Assembly: GCA_021307315.1 (NCBI GenBank)
Contig: JAJSPD010000037.1
Span: 310,001-374,000 of the forward strand
Direction: 5' to 3'
Origin: Bisporella sp. PMI_857
Lineage: Eukaryota > Ascomycota > Leotiomycetes > Helotiales > Helotiaceae
Length of the DNA stretch: 64,000 bases
Shown: piece by piece, positions 24,205-35,534 of the stretch
Position numbering within the stretch: position 1 is the stretch's first letter
Layout: every line of letters starts with the position of its first letter
The notes under the pieces: generated by a model
Told to the model about the DNA's origin: nothing
Database searches by the model: none
What the model saw: the letters and a program-made list of their open reading frames with translations, nothing else
Program-made: the position numbers and the translations under genes

Positions 24205-25617
24205 ATGTCTGTCGTACCAATAATCACGTTTAAGGCTGGTAAATGCGATTTGGATGTACGCTTCTCCTTTTTCAGTTACCACATTCGAAATGCTAAAAGA
24301 AATAGGAGTCCAACAAGCCTTATAAAGTAAAGCCTGATCCTACACCTGGTTACATATATCTCTATGAACAAGAAGGTTAGTTCCAAGCCGCATATCCTCA
24401 AGAATAAAGAAATTGACCCTATCAAGACCTTCTGCATTTCTGTTGGAGAGAGCGATCAAAACCTATAAGCGATGAAAGCAATATCGATCTTATCATGTTT
24501 CCTGGTGATGGAAACTTTGGACCATATAACCATCACGAAACTAGCTCTAAGACTAACGGACGCATTGCCGCCTTGAAATTCTCCTCTTCATCCCAGAGAC
24601 ATCTCTTCTGGCTACAGTCGAAGCCTCAGACATCAGACTCCAGCAAGTTTTCAGATAGAGACACGAAGATCTGCCAGTTGGTGGACAAGCTTTTACAGGG
24701 AGATGAGGTCGATGTGCCGGCAGAGATCGCGCGAGTACAAGGCTCTGGAAGCGGAGATGCAGATGGGGATGAAGCAATGGAAGATGTGGAGGGGCAAGGC
24801 GGTCCATCCGAACACCAGGGTGGAAGCGGAGGTGCCGGTCCTGATGCAACAGGAGGAGACATTAGAGAGGAAGGCCATGGCGCTAGAGAAGGCGGTGCGG
24901 ATGGAGGAAGAGCGTAGGTCACATTTCATCGCATGGATTGAGCATTTACAATGTGGCGTTTGGTAAAAAACGGATATCCAAAATGAGATGCACGAAATGA
25001 TCATGTACTTCTAGATGGTTCTATCCTCACGAATACAAAGATCTGATTACTTGATTTCGTCGGACGGGAGCTGACGATGTGATAGTCATGGCTCAGGTCC
25101 TCAAGATGCTGCCTCAGTGGTTCAGAATTTCTTAAATTCTCTGAAAGGTGGGAACTCTGGTCTGCGCCAATCTCAAGGTCAAATATATACGACATTGCCA
25201 GACTTGCTGCCAGCATCTACAACAATACCCACAATCGATACCGCAACACCAGCACAAATAGATAATCTCCTTAGCTACCTCCCACCTACAATTCTTCTAC
25301 TCGCTCAAGAGTCAGCTGCCTCGATAAATGGGATGGTCGAGCCAAATGCAGAGACTGCTTCAGCTGCCATCCAGGCTCTCAGCATCGGCCAGAAGAAAAC
25401 AATAATCAAGCGTGTCTTAAGGAGTCCTCAATTCCACCAGAGCTTAGGTAGTTTGACAATGGCTATCCGGGATGGGGGACTTCCAAGCATTTCTGGAGCA
25501 CTCGGTCTAGAACTAGCCAACGGAGGTTTAGTTAGAGGCGGAAATGTACCTCTTGGTGGCGGTGATGCGGTCGAGGCATTTGTGGAAGGGGTCAAGAAGA
25601 CTGTAGGGAAGAAATAA
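24205..25617 (+). CDS. RPN13: 26S proteasome ubiquitin receptor Rpn13
   Basis: Ubiquitin receptor of the 19S regulatory particle; in organisms that have it, Rpn13 also recruits the deubiquitinase UCH37/UchL5. Four exons, 24205-24255, 24306-24375, 24427-24913 and 25086-25617, join in frame to 379 aa. The N-terminal Pru domain (about residues 1-125) has the expected order: FKAGKCDL, GYIYLYEQE, LLHFCWRER, IDLIMFPGDG and RHLFWLQS. A Gly/Asp/Glu-rich linker (about 140-205) leads to a C-terminal DEUBAD-like domain beginning LPDLLPAS with the helical block LLSYLPPTILLLAQE. Intron 2 seems to end in AAG rather than the usual YAG, and intron 1 has a GTACGC donor. The linker junction at 24913/25086 is the least certain. 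Domain identity is strong. Confidence 0.9.
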
Positions 25618-26446
25618 GGGATATACGCCTTCAGGCTAGGTGATCTTCCCTTCAAATATACATATTTGTACCACCACGCACGCTTGGCACAATATAGACT
25701 AGACAGAATGCTGACCAGACAACTTATCATCCTTCTTGACCCGGACGTACTTCACAGAACAAAGTCTATGTCATGCGATGCCTATGATTATCATACTTCT
25801 AATATAGCACTATGATCCAACTTTGTTATTGCCATGTATTAGAGGAACATGATCTGTGATGGTCCAGCTAGCATCGATTCTGTAAGTGGCTAGATCTACG
25901 GAGAACAATAGCAAGCGAAAATCGTAATTTAGGGGGCCGATCGACCACAACTGCCTGGGAGGTAACACAACTGCCTGTGAAGTAACACTAGAGTGGGACT
26001 GCGGCTTAGTCTTATGCATTGCCAGATCGGTGAGGTGAATAGCAATGATTTATTCAGCCAGGCAGCAAGTAGCAGATTTCGGGTTACCACAGACCTGCAA
26101 ACGCTAACTTAGCTATGATTGGCTAGGAGCATTGATTGTGGGGCGTTCGCTGGTATTGTTGTTTTTCCTATTCAGAATGACAATAGGAAGCACATAAAGT
26201 GGTGGCTCACTTTGCCCTTGAATTTTGAATTAAATATGCCAGCGGATCCTCACTTCTCCATTCACTTTTTATTTCTCATTTTTGAGTTCATCTTCGATTC
26301 TGTTGATCATAAAGCCTCAACGTTCTCATTCTCACATCTTCCCTAGGCCAAAATCCTGTCTAGAGGTCCACTAGAATACTCTTGCCACTCAAAGTCTTCC
26401 ATACAGGTTTTATTTCCTTCTGGAATCCAGAGATCTAGTCGTCAAG
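25618..26446. other. Intergenic region with a 20-bp tandem duplication
   Basis: No gene seen. Contains the repeat at 25946-25985 and a pyrimidine-rich leader before the gene at 26447. Confidence 0.5.
25946..25985. repeat. Two tandem 20-bp units
   Basis: CACAACTGCCTG followed by GGAGGTAA, then the same unit again with two substitutions (TGAAGTAA end). A simple recent duplication or a double protein-binding site. Confidence 0.75.
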
Positions 26447-27211
26447 ATGGCACCTGCTCAGCAGAATGGATCTCAGAACCCTCACGCTCCCATTCAATCC
26501 TTCCTTAACAACGCTCTCCAAGGTTTACAAACCATCACACAACCAGGTCAAGGCGCCAACTACTGGAGTAAGAACGGCGACGACTCAGATGATGACCCAT
26601 TTCCCAACGAATCCGATGATGAAGGTCCTTTCACAGCCCCACCAAGACAAGCAATCCACCTCATCGTCAAGACGCCGCTCATCATAACCGGCGACAGCAA
26701 CATAATAGCCTTTGATCCAGCCGTCCAAGCTGACAAGGTCACCAACGCCATTATCTCCGCCCTCGAGACCATGGCTGAGGGTGGCAACGTCCCCTTGACC
26801 GATGCACATGGCAACCTTCGTGCAATCAAGATTCATGTCTCGGCCGAGATCAAATGTCGTGGCAGTCGCAATATTGTGGGCGAGCAGGTGGTATTGGATA
26901 ATATCATGGCGCTGGCTGCTAGGTTCGCGCCTGGTGATCGAATTGGACGCGTTATTCCTGTCGCATCTCCGGCACATCCACGCGCTCCTCATACAAACGA
27001 CGTTCAGGAAAACAATGTTCTGTTGAGTGTTATTCCAGTTACGGCTACTCAAAGCAACGGACATACAACCACTGGCGCATCCCTCAATGATACCCACAGC
27101 AACTCTGGTCAAGCGAATGGCGTAGCCTCCCATAAGAGAGAGCGTGCTGGTAGTAGCGGATCAGAGCACGAGCTTGATGTGAAGCGCATAAAGACAGAGT
27201 CGGAGGATTAG
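26447..27211 (+). CDS. Conserved-looking acidic nuclear-type protein, unknown function
   Basis: Single exon, 254 aa, starting MAPAQQNGSQNPH. A disordered Gln/Asn-rich head and an acidic patch (DDSDDDPFPNESDDEG, about 45-60) precede a compact region (about 65-190) of alternating hydrophobic residues: AIHLIVKTPLIITGDSN, then AIKIHVSAEIKCRGSRNIVG, which looks like a folded beta-rich domain. The tail has a bipartite basic motif (KRER...KRIK) near 230-248 that could be a nuclear import signal. I do not recognise a named family. The domain-like middle and clean leader make it a real gene. Confidence 0.75.
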   Translation: MAPAQQNGSQNPHAPIQSFLNNALQGLQTITQPGQGANYWSKNGDDSDDDPFPNESDDEGPFTAPPRQAIHLIVKTPLIITGDSNIIAFDPAVQADKVTNAIISALETMAEGGNVPLTDAHGNLRAIKIHVSAEIKCRGSRNIVGEQVVLDNIMALAARFAPGDRIGRVIPVASPAHPRAPHTNDVQENNVLLSVIPVTATQSNGHTTTGASLNDTHSNSGQANGVASHKRERAGSSGSEHELDVKRIKTESED

Positions 27212-27711
27212 ATGGTTCTAGCATCGGCAGGGGAATGTAGCATGGTTTGGCATCCAGGGGTTGCTTGGTACAGCCACGAATTATGAGACTGGTTGGGAAT
27301 CGGGATATCTTTAATGGCTTTACTGCAGGCTTTGCAGATTCTACATGGCATCACTGGAAAAGATCACCTGTCAGAATTCATTCTACCCATTGTCCTATGT
27401 AGATTACGAAATCACGATTGCACTGCGCTTACGTACCTATTCCTCACAGAAATATGTGATATAATGTGCTTGAGAACCAAATGCATTGATAGCACCCAAG
27501 GGCTGAATTTTACACCTTAGCGTCGCTCATGCTTTTAATTATACAATAATAATTCTTACATGTCTGCACCCAAAATTTGATTATCATGGGCTCAGATCAG
27601 AAGCGGCTACCACGTGATGCCCATAGCTGACCCATCCATATCCCAGTTCTCCAACGCCAGATACCAAATCGTAAGAAGATGCTATGAGAGCTGTGTAGAA
27701 GAGACTGATGA
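27212..27711. other. Intergenic region between convergent genes
   Basis: No gene seen. Confidence 0.5.
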
Positions 27712-29597
27712 TCACCGGTAGTCTATAGGACGTAAATCTGCTCGATGCAGATCCTTGGCCCATTTAGGGAGATTGCGCTCGCGCTCGAACAAGTAGCCAC
27801 AGTTGTTGCACAAGGTCTATCTCATGTCAGTAAATGAAAGGAGGCTGTACGGAATGAGGCCTTAGCACTTACTCTTGAGCCGTGCGGTCCATCTCGGACC
27901 GCCCAGACTGCGGTTCCCCATGTTCTGCAATGTGCACATCTCCAAGTGTTGCGCTCATAGTCATTCAGCGATCCACCACCACCATAACCAGTCACACCAC
28001 TGGCATCTGGTGTGCCTCTTACTCCTGGTGAGCCGTTTCTTAACGGACTCAGGCTGCGGAAACGCTTCTTCTTTTTGCTTCGCTCTCCTCTACCCATCCG
28101 CTCCTCGGCAGGCTCGGCGTCGAAGTATCCTCCCTTATTCTCATTCGGTTGTGGCATTCCACCCAACATGCCCGTATTAGAAGAGAATCTGGCAGTTTCT
28201 CGCCGCAACCGTCTAATCTGTCTTTCTCGGTCACTCTCTTTCTTCTCCATATCTTCCTTAGACATTTGCTCAATTTTTGGCTCCCATTGATCAGCTAAGC
28301 CCTCATTATCATATCTCCATCCTGCTTCTGCGCCATGCGCTGCCTCGTTTGGAATCTCATTACCATATCCTCCTACTAAGCCACCAGTCTCGCATGCTTC
28401 TTTTTTCAATCGTAGAACGGCCTCATAGATTGCGTGCGACATGGCAGGGACCCATTCAGCAGCCAGTCCAAGATCAGCACATGTCTGCTTTGCAAACAAC
28501 TCTGCCGTCCCGGGAGGATGAAGAAGCGACCACTCAAACTTGTCTGTGTAAAGAATGTTTGAAAGATTAATGTTTAAGGTAATGATGCATCTATACATAT
28601 CATCTGGGTCGAACTCATCGGATTCGGGTACTATTGGTGCAGCCGAAGCTTCAACCTCCGTCTGCGCGAGGCTTCGTTGTAATTGCGATGGTGTTGAGAC
28701 ACCATTTGCACCTTTGTAAGGTGTAGAGAATCCGTTGGACTGGCCGACTCCATTTCGCAAAGGCGTTGCATTGCCGCTAGCAGCTGGTGTGGCAGAAACA
28801 TCTCGTGAACCTGGGCCTGCTTGAATCGTTGTAATGATTCCATTTGCTGTGGATGTCTGCTGGGTATGAAACAAGGGATGGAGCGCAACACCAGCATATT
28901 CCTCAAGCTGTGTCCGAATCTGCTTAGATATTTCGCTAGCCATCGCCGCACGGTTTGGCAGGTCGAGATCTTGTACCATTGTCTGTGCAAATTGATCCGT
29001 TGTAGCTAGAGTTTCATGGAGATTCCATAGAAATATGTCCTTCAATCGGTATGGTACCGTCATCTCTCCTGGCTTGTATACTGGCAGGCTCGTATCGATG
29101 TTTGACGCGCTGAGATTAATCCCATGAGGTACTGGGAGTGCCGCAGCAGGACTGTAAGACGGTATATCGAGATCGATTCGAATTGGTATCAAAGTCAACG
29201 GTAATGCAGTCTGGGCATAATTCTGCAGATCTGATTTGCCTGCTTTCGGTTTGCCCATCCAATCCCGCCAAACTCCTTGAACCTCGACTGGCTGGGTGGT
29301 TTCCTTTCCGACCTTGTCGGATGGATCTTGCTTTGGCTGATTGGAATCATCCCTTCGAGGTATGCTTCTCAAACCTGTTGGCCTCCGTCTGCCCTCATCG
29401 TCGTCTTCATCATAGTCATCATATCCATCCTCTGCATAGTTTATCGCAATCGTTCCTCGTTTTGTTGTTCGCGAAAGGGGTGCTGCGAGGGCTGCTGGAG
29501 GTTGAATTACTGGTGTCAGGAGGGAATTTGCGTATGTGCGCAAACGAGGCGCATAGCTTGATATGAAAGATTGGGGAGGCGATTTGTTCGCAACCAT
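27712..29597 (-). CDS. SFH1: SNF5/SMARCB1-family chromatin remodelling subunit with GATA-like zinc finger
   Basis: Subunit of a SWI/SNF or RSC remodelling complex. Two exons on the minus strand, 27873-29597 and 27712-27816, give 609 aa. The SNF5 domain has its two repeats: LPLTLIPIRIDLDI with VPYRLKDIFLWNLHET (about 130-255), and CIITLNINLSNILYTDKFEW with the helical stretch to about 420. A coiled, charged segment follows (EDMEKKESDRERQIRRLRR). The C-terminus is a zinc finger CAHC...CNNC (about 553-578) whose two Cys pairs are split by the only intron, so the second pair lies on the 105-bp last exon. The start is the first in-frame ATG (MVANKSPPQSF). Filamentous fungal SFH1-type proteins carry this extra finger, hence the symbol, but SNF5 proper cannot be ruled out. 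Confidence 0.88.
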
Positions 29598-31949
29598 GGC
29601 GGGCGATGTTCTAATCCTTTCAGTCTTGACAATGAGAGATGCGCTCAGGGAAATGTACAATCGTGCGGATTGATATAATTATAAACCAGTGCTATCCCGC
29701 TTAGAAGAATCATAGATATTCGTAACGAAGACTAATGTGAATGGCAGAGTCTCGTGGACAATGTTTGATGTTGAAAAGCTTGAAATACTGTCCATCAACA
29801 TGAATTTGGCGTGTCGCGTACAGCTTGCGATTTCTAGTTGAGAGTCTATTACTGCCTCAGGCACCAACACTCTCCTCACCCCAACAATAACGCAAAGACA
29901 AGAGAGGATGATGTTGAAGTTTGAATTCTCAGCCAAGTATACGTATACATATGGATTCTTTCACGGCTTCCCGATGCTTCTGTGCTCAAACATACTTGTA
30001 CCAGAGCCTAACATTAACCCCCTACCTATTCTCCTCAAAGATGGGCATGGGCTGAAAGTTCAGTTCATAAGACCATATAATAAACTCCAGGGAATCTTTA
30101 TTTTATGTATATTCTCCTTGTTCAAATCTTAGTTAATATGATCTGAAGAAGAACCTTCGTCTCAAGCTAAGCGAAAAGCATTCTGCCGGTCTCTGAAGCA
30201 TGTTTCCCATTTTAATGCTTCTTCCATGACCTAAAGACCTCCTGCCTTGAGCTTGAATAGGTACAAGTCTGGCTTCGTGTATATCACCTTTGCTGTTGTC
30301 ACAAAATTTTCATGGAACTGTTATTATTGACATGAGCCTTCCGATACGAACACTGAAGTCGGAAAAGCATGAACGTCTTCATGATGTTCTAGGTTAGAAA
30401 GCTTCATATTAGATCAAGTTAATCCTCTCACTGCAACTCGGCCAGAAAGTGGAATATCTGGAAGCCTCTGACTGGAATATGAGGCATGGATGTGCCTTTT
30501 CCGTGTGACTATGTACGTGCCTGTCCGGCAGAATCAAGATATCACAAAGTAGCAACAGTTGTTTCTTCACAATGCCCGAAATACTTGTCTTCACCATTTA
30601 CGTAACATGTATGTCGCTACTTCGTTAGAAATTGAAAGATCTGCATAGCGTCAACATCGTTCACCTAATAGATCGCCGGTAGTATGGCTGATCCTTGCCA
30701 TATCGTAACTCTCTGTCATTAGTCGGTGCTTTACCTCTATCACAGCGAGACAGTGGCATTGGACGACTATCTCTGACACAAGCTGCTATGCAACAAAGCT
30801 TGTATTCCTGACGGATGTCCATACTCTACGTTGGCGATTTGTTGGCCTGTCTAAAAAAAAGAGGGAAAACAGAATGATGAGCCCATTTGAAACAGAGGTT
30901 GGATATATCCGCCAGAGGGGCAACGGCTAGGCTACAAAATGTGTCTCTTTCCTGGTACGAGAACGAAGTAGCCTTGCGTGAGCCGGTTTTCGTTCTGGAG
31001 GCCCGGCGATCCCGCCTTTTCGCAACACTCCAAGCTCATCAATCACTATTTACGAAACTAGACAATAACTCATTGCCATTATGCAAGGAGAAAAAGATGT
31101 TTAGCAGGAAGGATAGGCTCTTAAGAAACTTCCGTATACACCCTCCAAATTGGTCTGGGATCCGTAAGACTTATAACAGGGAGCTTGATATGGAAGAAGC
31201 CTCAGAACAAGAACAGATAGCATTGGAACAGAAAACCTTTGAGACAGCCTTGGACCGTGCGTTGATAACAGGATTAGTTTTGACAGCCCCAACTCATTTC
31301 GGATATCTGAATAGTCTAGAGGAGCTGTTTAACTTGGTACGACAATAGGCATTGTATTGGCCCGCTGAGAAGGTTTACGGATCAATAACAGAGCAGCAGG
31401 AACTCAGACACGGCGCTTTATGCGTAAACCTGCATAGAAATTTAGTACGTTGCCTTCAGGCTGCGGGATGGACGCTTAGAAGTCGGGCTAGGATCCAACC
31501 CAGCGGGTCGAACTGAGGACTCACTCGGCTACTAAGACTTAAAGTAGGTAACAAAGCTTCTCAAATAAATAGTTAAGTAATACTAAACCCTATATAGTTT
31601 TCCTGGCCCTGGCCCAGCCACACAGTCTAACTGCTTAAACTTTATGCAAGATCTGACATCTGAAATGAGGCTCAATTGCCCTTTGTGTTGCCAACTTTGT
31701 TGCTCACCTCAACGTTGCTACTGGGAGCTATCACCTAGGAGAGAGTGGGCTGTCTTTCTGACCTTTGTAGACAGAATCTCAACAAGTCATTACTCATTAA
31801 CTTTCTTATACTTCGCTCTTTTACATATTTAAGCATTCAACAGAATACGCTCGCTTGTGATTGGTAGCTATTCTATGACCCTTCAATACGACGCTAAATG
31901 CTAATGATTCACTATCCAACCCTAGGACAAAACCAGTGCTAACACAATA
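29598..31949. other. Gene-poor region
   Basis: About 2.3 kb, increasingly AT-rich to the right. The only notable frame is the ATG-less 30887-31348 stretch listed separately. I found no transposon ends or tRNA genes. Confidence 0.45.
30887..31348 (+). pseudogene. ATG-less coding-like relic, unknown
   Basis: A 153-codon open frame with protein-like composition (segments such as EPVFVLEARRSRLFATLQ and LDRALITGLVLTAP) but no ATG until MFSRK, past the middle of the alpha-helical part. In another frame, an ATG pair at 30874 opens MMSPFETEVGYIRQRGNG and stops just where this frame begins, so a frameshift joining the two is possible. It may be the remains of a small helical-domain gene. Weak evidence. 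Confidence 0.3.
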
Positions 31950-33034
31950 TCAGGCCGGATCCTTCCAGATATCATCTATCAGTTCACTTGCGACTAACCA
32001 ACGATCGATATTACTGCATCCAGCTTTCTGGCAGAAGATACTCCACAGCTTACTTTGCATGCTTGGCTCCAACTTATTGGAGGCGCCTGTCTCAAAATCC
32101 TTCAGATCGATGAGGCCTCGTTCAATCACCTCGTTGACCCATTGGTGGTCTAGTTCCGTCGTGTTGAGTCCTCCAACTGCTGCTGATGCAAAGAATGGTC
32201 CATAGCGCAGCAATCTAAGAAGGTTAGGCCAGCGATCATGTTGCAGTGTGGAAGATGCTCGATGCGCCAAGTGACCACTTACTTATCCTCGAAAACGCAA
32301 GCTCGCTCAATCTTTCTACCTTCCGCCACCCCCGAAAGAGGCTGCACGAGATCGGCGTACCCATTACTTAGGATGTTGACCAAGGTTCCGAGAACCGCGA
32401 GCTCGACCGTATCAAGCTCCATGAGAAACTCAAGCTGTCTTCCTGCCCTCAATCCAGCAGTGCAATCAGCGATCTCATAAAGAAGCTGGAGTCCGGCGTT
32501 TTTGAGCATCAGCGTTTTTTGGAGACGTGCTGCATCAGAGAAAATGCCGAACTGGGCATCACCGATCCGGACATGAGTGCGATAAGGTGGTGAGCAATTG
32601 GAAATCGGGTGTTCTGGGAGCCGAATGTTAGAAACTGACTGTTTAATGTAATTTATTCATGAAGGGTCACCAACGGACGAGGTACTTGACGATGCTAGGG
32701 CGGGAATGAAGCTCTGACAGCCAATGATATGAACATGGCTTCACTATTTCACGTGCTGGCCACCGGCGAGAAGGAAGGACCTGGTAATGGAAATTCCCTC
32801 CAACGATCACATTCTTGACAATTGACCGCTCATAAGCATTCAATAGTGAATTCGTATCCTAAGTTTGTTAACTACAATTATTTCGTCGAACGAATACGAG
32901 CCTGGTCATACCTTCGACAGGGAGAGCAATTTCTTGATGGCTTTGGGGTCATCCCTCAATGCGTGTTCCACAACTATCAACATTATATCCGAATGCAGGC
33001 CTTTTGAACCTCGACTCTGATATGAGGTGCTCAT
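31950..33034 (-). CDS. Uncharacterised multi-exon protein, F-box-like N-terminus
   Basis: Four exons on the minus strand: 32912-33034, about 32679-32858, about 32283-32638 and 31950-32214, summing in frame to about 307 aa. The start is ATG in MSTSYQSRGSKG. Residues 12-50 (LHSDIMLIVVEHAL...KKLLSLSKDTNSLL) have the Leu/Ile spacing of an F-box-like helix set, which is only a suggestion. The rest is mostly helical (LQKTLMLKNAGLQLLYEI, VELAVLGTLVNILSNGY) and ends in ELIDDIWKDPA. Introns 1 and 3 are clear (GTATGA...TTAG; GTAAGT...TTAG). Intron 2 is about 40 nt and its junction is ambiguous between a GTCCGT and a GTTGGT donor. No stop breaks the model, so it looks intact. Family unknown to me. Confidence 0.6.
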
Positions 33035-33692
33035 GGCGGACACAGTTCAAGGGATCGGTCGTGATGAGTCTAAGCAAATGTCGATGATGCTTGCAATATG
33101 TGTGGTATTGAAGGCCTGTACAATACTATCCAAATTCAAAAAGTATGAAAGAGTAAGTATAGTCATCAAGGTGCCTGTGTTCTTGACTCACGTGGAAGCT
33201 CATTGACTGTGGTTCATGGCAGGTGCGAGGCTGGCCATCAAGGTAGTTTTATTTTTATCCACTGAAATTTGATGGTCGCACAGATAAACAGATAGCATAT
33301 TCTTTCCCATTTGCGATGGCGTTTAGTAACTGTGGTTATTTATTAATCGAAACTATCCAATAATGATCTCGTGATGCTAACATCATTTTCAGAGAAGATG
33401 TTGCAACCCCTCGCTAAAAGAAAGGGGAAGTGGGGCCGACACCTGGCCTGGCCCTTGAGAGTATTATATAAGCTTGGCAGAGTTTCTGTTGATTGTTTTG
33501 ATATTTTGGACGTGGCTATTATAATATCTATCCTTTAACATCTATCTTTATCTAATGGCGCTGCCTTTCTTAAGAATCGTATCGTCAACATATACCATGC
33601 TGGACTCTATATACTCGCGATATCCCCCTTCTCTGGAACGCCAAAATTATATCCTCCGCCGCGTTTATCTCCCTATCTGTTTAGTACATATT
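33035..33692. other. Intergenic region
   Basis: AT-rich; nothing supported. Confidence 0.45.
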
Positions 33693-35534
33693 CTAAAGAT
33701 CATGATGAAACCTTTGGCCTTTCGTTCCAATCTTCTCCCCATAGAAGCACAAAAGAAATGACAGAGGAATGAAGGCGATGGATAGGACGCCGAGTAGAGA
33801 AGTCGCCCAGCCGATTCCCAAGCTTCTTGTACATAGCGTTTCAAAGAGCGGAATCCAGCTCCAAAACCACTTCTGAACAAACCGTTGCAGCAAAGACTGA
33901 TGCGTCATATTCGGGGTGGGCACCTCCGAGGTAGTTGGGCACCGAGTTAAATGGTAGGAAGGACTCGATAGTGAAGAAGCCAGATCCGATAATAGGTACG
34001 ATCCACTGAAAACAAACTATCAGCATATTTCTCACAGTGGGTGCAAATTTCCGCTAAGTACATGAGTGGATGCCCTACTGGTCCAAGCGGACGAAAATAA
34101 ACAAACTGGAATGCAGAAGCAGCCCACAAGAGCAGGAGGTAGCCGCTTCTCTGGTTTCAATTCTCCATTTTCGTTGAACTGCGGCTCTTGCATCTTGTAG
34201 AGCCAATGGAAGAGGCATGGAGCAGCAGTCATTCCTGCCACAAAGATGCCAAGGAAAGCCAAACCCTCTTCATCAAGGTTGAATCCGTAGATGTTGACGA
34301 ACACCAAGATGAAAGACTCAAATCAGAGGTATAGAAGACCATAGATCAGAATGATATAGAGATTCATGAAGAAAATGATTGATTCGGTGAAATTGAGGCT
34401 GATGGGTCGAACTATGGCTATCACGGCAATGCCACTGACACTCGTCCCATCTCTGGCTGGCTCAGGTTCACTTCTGAGATTATATAGCCTGGGGTGTTTG
34501 CGAAGATGGCGAGTTATTCTGTAGAGAAGGTCTGCAAAACTAGTTTTGGGCAAGAATACGATCAAAAAGACCAAGGTGGCACGAGAAGCCACTACATATA
34601 TAGAAGAGATCAGTCATTGGCTATTGAACATCTGCACCAACTGTTTCCGGTAGCCACTGAAAGTAATGTGCAAGGGGAAAGGGGCAAACTCACGAGGAGT
34701 TCCCAGATAGCCCATCGCTATCCTCTATGTTGTCCTGCAAAGCTTCCAACAAGTGGCCCTAATACCGGGCCGCAGATAGCGGCTAACCCCAGATACCGAT
34801 TGCATAAGCTCGCTTTGCGGGTCGATAAATATCGGCTAGCGATACTCCACTGGTAAGGAACCGGAACCTAAAGTCCCTATCTGTCAGCACATGGCTGTGT
34901 AAAGTTTGGTGGCCAAGATATGTTTAGAATGGTGAGCTCCATCACGAACAAGATACTTACGCAAGCAATATGCCAGAATTCTTGGCGTAGATAGCCGCGA
35001 ATTGGAAGAATACGAAAACGAAGAGAGTTCCGATATAAACAGGATTCCGTCTCATCTGAGGTATTTCAGACAATGGCGCCCACGTCATTAGGCCTAATCC
35101 GTAACCAGCAACAAATAAACTCAAACTAAGGATCGCAGCAACTTGGCTGATCTATATTCCTTCATGACTATTTCAATTCCAGCGGAGTAGATAGACGAAC
35201 CAACATATACCGTGAACTTTAAGATCCCGAAGGTGACAAAAGAATTTCTTAGAAGCTGACCAGTCTAGGGGATTCTAGTTGATTTTAGTATATTTCGCGG
35301 GCAAATGGCCTTGAAACTTACTTCCGGATCATCACCTGAGTACCAGCTAACGATGGTGACATCTTCCCCTTTCTCTAGATCAACTGGTACGCCAATAATT
35401 TCATTTCTCGGATGGTCATCCCGAAGCGTCGATGAAGATTCATTTGGCAGATCAACCGTACCAGCAACACTATGAGAATTGCGGTTGCCTCTATTGCTGT
35501 CATCCTCGGTGCCTGAACGACCATGGAGTGCCAT
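33693..35534 (-). pseudogene. Broken DHA1-type MFS transporter (polyamine/drug exporter-like)
   Basis: Relic of a 12-helix major facilitator of the fungal Tpo1-like DHA1 group. The recognisable order is an N-terminal cytosolic part from ATG 35534, NPLDWSASKK, the VYVGSSIYSAGI helix, FVAGYGLGLMTWAPLSEIP (the motif A region), SLADIYRPAKRAYAIGIWG, the central loop, FVNIYGFNLDEEGLAFLG, WIVPIIGSGFF and a C-terminal YGEKIG. Lesions seen: an extra base in the A run 35238-35241; a frameshift near 35150-35158; missing residues just before SLADIYRP; a one-base loss near 34784; TAG for an expected Trp at 34718-34720; TGA for an expected Trp at 34323-34325; and two frame changes near 33850-33880. Original introns, such as GTAAGT at about 34958, are still visible. 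So many defects rule out a functional protein unless the assembly is poor here. Confidence 0.85.

Noticed and set aside
24703..24966. Alternative plus-strand frame inside RPN13 exon 3
   Set aside because: It reads Lys/Glu-rich but the Pru domain and the C-terminal domain join in frame through the other reading.
28277..28570. Plus-strand frames opposite the SNF5-family gene
   Set aside because: Shadows of a well-supported minus-strand coding region.
31480..31530. Possible tRNA-like segment (GGTCGAACTGAGG)
   Set aside because: No matching A box, acceptor stem or cloverleaf could be drawn.
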